Shown piece after piece: positions 62,042 to 64,000 of a DNA stretch of 64,000 bases. Position numbers and translations under genes: made by a program. Every line of letters begins with the position of its first letter. Within the stretch, counting starts at the first letter, position 1. The notes beneath the pieces were generated by a model. It was not told the DNA's origin. It made no database searches and was given only the letters and a program-made list of their open reading frames with translations. Source of the DNA: Tatlockia sp041659885 (GTDB lineage Bacteria > Pseudomonadota > Gammaproteobacteria > Legionellales > Legionellaceae); the NCBI GenBank assembly GCA_041659885.1, contig JBAZXN010000008.1:1-64000 (forward strand), written 5' to 3'.

Positions 62042-64000
62042 ATGTTAATCAAGAATTACTACCATATATTGGGTTTTGAAGAGATTCAAAATAAAACAAC
62101 CCTCACCGACGAACAGATTAAATCGGCTTTTCACACCTTGGCAAAAAGGGTTCATCCCGACAGGGAAAAGGAAAAAGAGAAATCCACTCTCACTTTCGAC
62201 CAGATTAAAACAGCCTATGACGCCCTGCGCACTGAAACACTGCGTCGCGAATACGACAAGATGCTTCTCGATAATCGTGCATTACGTGAGGACAATTTTG
62301 ATCTTATTTTAACGGATGACAACCTTGTCCTTAAGGAAGAGTCAAGAACTGCCATTGAAGCAGTTGAACCGAGCGCTGCTCGACCCGCTCAACTACAGTC
62401 ACATGAAAATATTAGCGTTTTATTCTTAAATAGCGCACTTTCACCTGCGGCAATGATTGATTTAGCTGCATCAAATCCTAATTTTGGTTTGCAGTTATTA
62501 ATGCACCCGTCCCTGTGGGGCACCTTGCCAGAGAGCGATTTTGTTGTTTTAATTTTGACCTTGTTTGCCCAGGTTCAGGAACAAGAAGAGCAGCTCTCTG
62601 CATTTAAAAATTCGCTCGCTGTAAACGATTTTTTAACCAATCTCAACGAATACGCTTTTGCGTTTGACCAAGAATTGATAAATCGCAACACCGCCTTATC
62701 CAATCCATTTATCTCCACGTTTGCGGACTCTTTCCACAAATTAACAAAAAATGCACTGTTTCAATTGCTTCCATTCAATTCGACCCTTGTCGCACTATTC
62801 CTTGAGCCTCCGCACTCAGACGATTTAAGCATTGCAGAGATTAACCTGGTCTTAAAGACGCTGCCCGCTAAGGAATCGAGTGCCTTTTTTGAAAAGGTAA
62901 AAAACCAATTTCCTAAAAAGTATAAGGCTGTGAATAGCTACAATTTTTTGCTTGCGGAAGAAAAAATCACTGTATCTCCTGTACCGAATGCCGCAGTGAT
63001 TGCTTTACAGGATTTGGAGTTAAGTGATTTATTGCAGCTTTTTCAAGATTGCCGCAGTAAACGAAAAGAAGCACTTGCGCTATTCTCTTTTTTTGGCCAA
63101 ACGCCTGTGTCTAATCTTATCGCGGAGTATGTGTATAAACATTTTAAACCGCACGAACTCTGCCTCTTGTTAAGAGAGCAGGACTTGTTGTTTTATTTCC
63201 TCCGGAATAACGCCGATAAAGCACAACTTGATTTTGTTTCAGCCTGTTTTTCTCAGTACATTACAACGCATACTAGCTATTATAATAATCAATTAATACG
63301 CAATCTTATCGCACAAAAAATAAAATTAGATCTTTTTTCACCCTCTTGCCAGGAACAACTCCTTTCCTTGCTTTTTGCCGAGCATTATTTGTTGGAGGAA
63401 CTCAGCAAAAAAGATAAACACGTTTTTCGGTTTATTGAATGCAATAGCCAAAATGCCCTTTTTTCTCAACAATGGCAAACTCTCCTGGAGAATGGAAAAC
63501 TACCCCTTTCGTTGCTATGCAAAATCAATGTAAAGTTATCCCTTGCGCTGAAAAATCAGGAAGCACAAGCAGTCCTGGATGCGAGCCTACGGTTTGCCCA
63601 CTTTACCAACTCGTTTGCCATCAAATCAACTCCCAAATTAATGTGGGACGAATACCAATCACTGATTTCGATTACCGGATTTTATTCTGACTTATTAGAA
63701 GTAAGAGCAGAGCCTAAGGTATTAGTTGATCTCTTTTTAAAATACCTGGATTGGCATTCCACGGGGCAAGAAAAGCCGGTCTGCTCGTATGAGATGAAGG
63801 ATAGTGTAAAACATGCAATCGTATCCCAATCAAACGAAGGCAAGCTTATTCTTAAAAAATTGATGGGGACCATCGATAACTTATTTTTTCTCAATTTATT
63901 TGCAATGAATAACAGTAATCCACTATTGTTCCAGTCGAATTACCCAAGGTATGAGATATGGGGGGATCTTTTCTTCCCCGCACTCCAGTTCTATCCGCAA
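62042..64000 (+). CDS. J-domain (DnaJ-like) protein with large unknown C-terminal region, cut by window end
   Basis: The frame is open for 653 codons from ATG 62042 to the window edge. Residues 1-75 are a J-domain: 'NYYHILGFEE', an insertion, helix II 'IKSAFHTLAKRVHPDRE' with the HPD motif at 38-40 (required to stimulate Hsp70 ATPase), and helix III/IV 'FDQIKTAYDALRTETLRREYDKM'. No Gly/Phe linker, zinc-finger or DnaJ substrate domain follows. The remaining 570 or more residues are Leu-rich, helical and unrecognised, including 'DLLQLFQDCRSKRKEALALF'. It is not housekeeping DnaJ. Similar J-domain effector candidates occur in Legionella; translocation here is inference. Confidence 0.8.
   Translation, partial: MLIKNYYHILGFEEIQNKTTLTDEQIKSAFHTLAKRVHPDREKEKEKSTLTFDQIKTAYDALRTETLRREYDKMLLDNRALREDNFDLILTDDNLVLKEESRTAIEAVEPSAARPAQLQSHENISVLFLNSALSPAAMIDLAASNPNFGLQLLMHPSLWGTLPESDFVVLILTLFAQVQEQEEQLSAFKNSLAVNDFLTNLNEYAFAFDQELINRNTALSNPFISTFADSFHKLTKNALFQLLPFNSTLVALFLEPPHSDDLSIAEINLVLKTLPAKESSAFFEKVKNQFPKKYKAVNSYNFLLAEEKITVSPVPNAAVIALQDLELSDLLQLFQDCRSKRKEALALFSFFGQTPVSNLIAEYVYKHFKPHELCLLLREQDLLFYFLRNNADKAQLDFVSACFSQYITTHTSYYNNQLIRNLIAQKIKLDLFSPSCQEQLLSLLFAEHYLLEELSKKDKHVFRFIECNSQNALFSQQWQTLLENGKLPLSLLCKINVKLSLALKNQEAQAVLDASLRFAHFTNSFAIKSTPKLMWDEYQSLISITGFYSDLLEVRAEPKVLVDLFLKYLDWHSTGQEKPVCSYEMKDSVKHAIVSQSNEGKLILKKLMGTIDNLFFLNLFAMNNSNPLLFQSNYPRYEIWGDLFFPALQFYPQ

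Noticed and set aside
1..64000. tRNA or rRNA genes, prophage or CRISPR array
   Set aside because: I saw no tRNA-like cloverleaf ends, rRNA segments, phage structural genes or regularly spaced repeats on reading the window; a covariance-model scan would be needed to exclude a single tRNA.

Overview
The window looks like chromosome of a Legionella-type gammaproteobacterium. The evidence is a mix of ordinary gammaproteobacterial housekeeping genes (rpsB-tsf-pyrH-frr, map-glnD, guaB-guaA-tadA, minD-minE, gatCAB, acnA, putA, ubiG) with features typical of Legionellales. These are a very large SecA-like protein, ankyrin-repeat proteins, a J-domain protein, proteins with a C-terminal membrane hairpin, and two promoters carrying tandem repeats of the PmrA type that controls Dot/Icm effector genes. 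No rRNA, tRNA, CRISPR array or prophage is visible. The species cannot be named from the sequence alone.

Layout. 1-2.0 kb is a decay zone: the tail of an IS256/mutator-type transposase abuts a truncated pyridoxamine-oxidase-like gene, then come an intact YheU-like gene, an ankyrin gene remnant without a start, and further degraded DNA. 2-9.2 kb holds mltA, a secreted polysaccharide deacetylase, acnA with an APC-family amino-acid antiporter, and a YceI-family protein. 9.3-16.7 kb is a single 2431-residue protein with a SecA-like ATPase module, driven by a near-consensus sigma-70 promoter and converging on putA (16.7-19.9 kb). 20-24.6 kb has an L,D-transpeptidase-like protein, a ProQ/FinO RNA chaperone, small membrane and secreted proteins, ubiG and a diverged uracil-DNA-glycosylase-like protein.

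24.7-30.5 kb is an arginine succinyltransferase operon (M20 hydrolase, astA, astD, astB, methyltransferase/spermidine-synthase-like). The M20 enzyme sits where astE might be expected. 31.7-34 kb carries two paralogous membrane-hairpin proteins, each behind a PmrA-type box, with a small ORF between them. 34.4-41.5 kb is the rpsB-tsf-pyrH-frr operon, diverging from a Spy-like gene, map and glnD. 41.7-48.4 kb has an ankyrin protein, tadA, guaA, guaB, a tiny cysteine-rich protein, a histidine-tailed Spy-like protein and minDE without an adjacent minC. 48.6-50.6 kb is a candidate effector followed by a decayed tandem copy of its C-terminus. 50.7-58.4 kb on the minus strand carries a fused TrpE-TrpG-type enzyme and clcA, then a DUF1189-like membrane protein, an alpha/beta hydrolase and fadE. 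58.5-61.7 kb is gatCAB. From 62.0 kb a J-domain protein with an otherwise unrecognised C-terminal region runs open past the window end.

Intergenic regions are rich in perfect palindromes (arms of 13-35 bp). One family with a G+C-rich core is found at 3.4, 34.3 and 48.4 kb. A different element at 41.6 kb is bracketed by exact 19-bp direct repeats, and one at 61.7-61.9 kb looks MITE-like.
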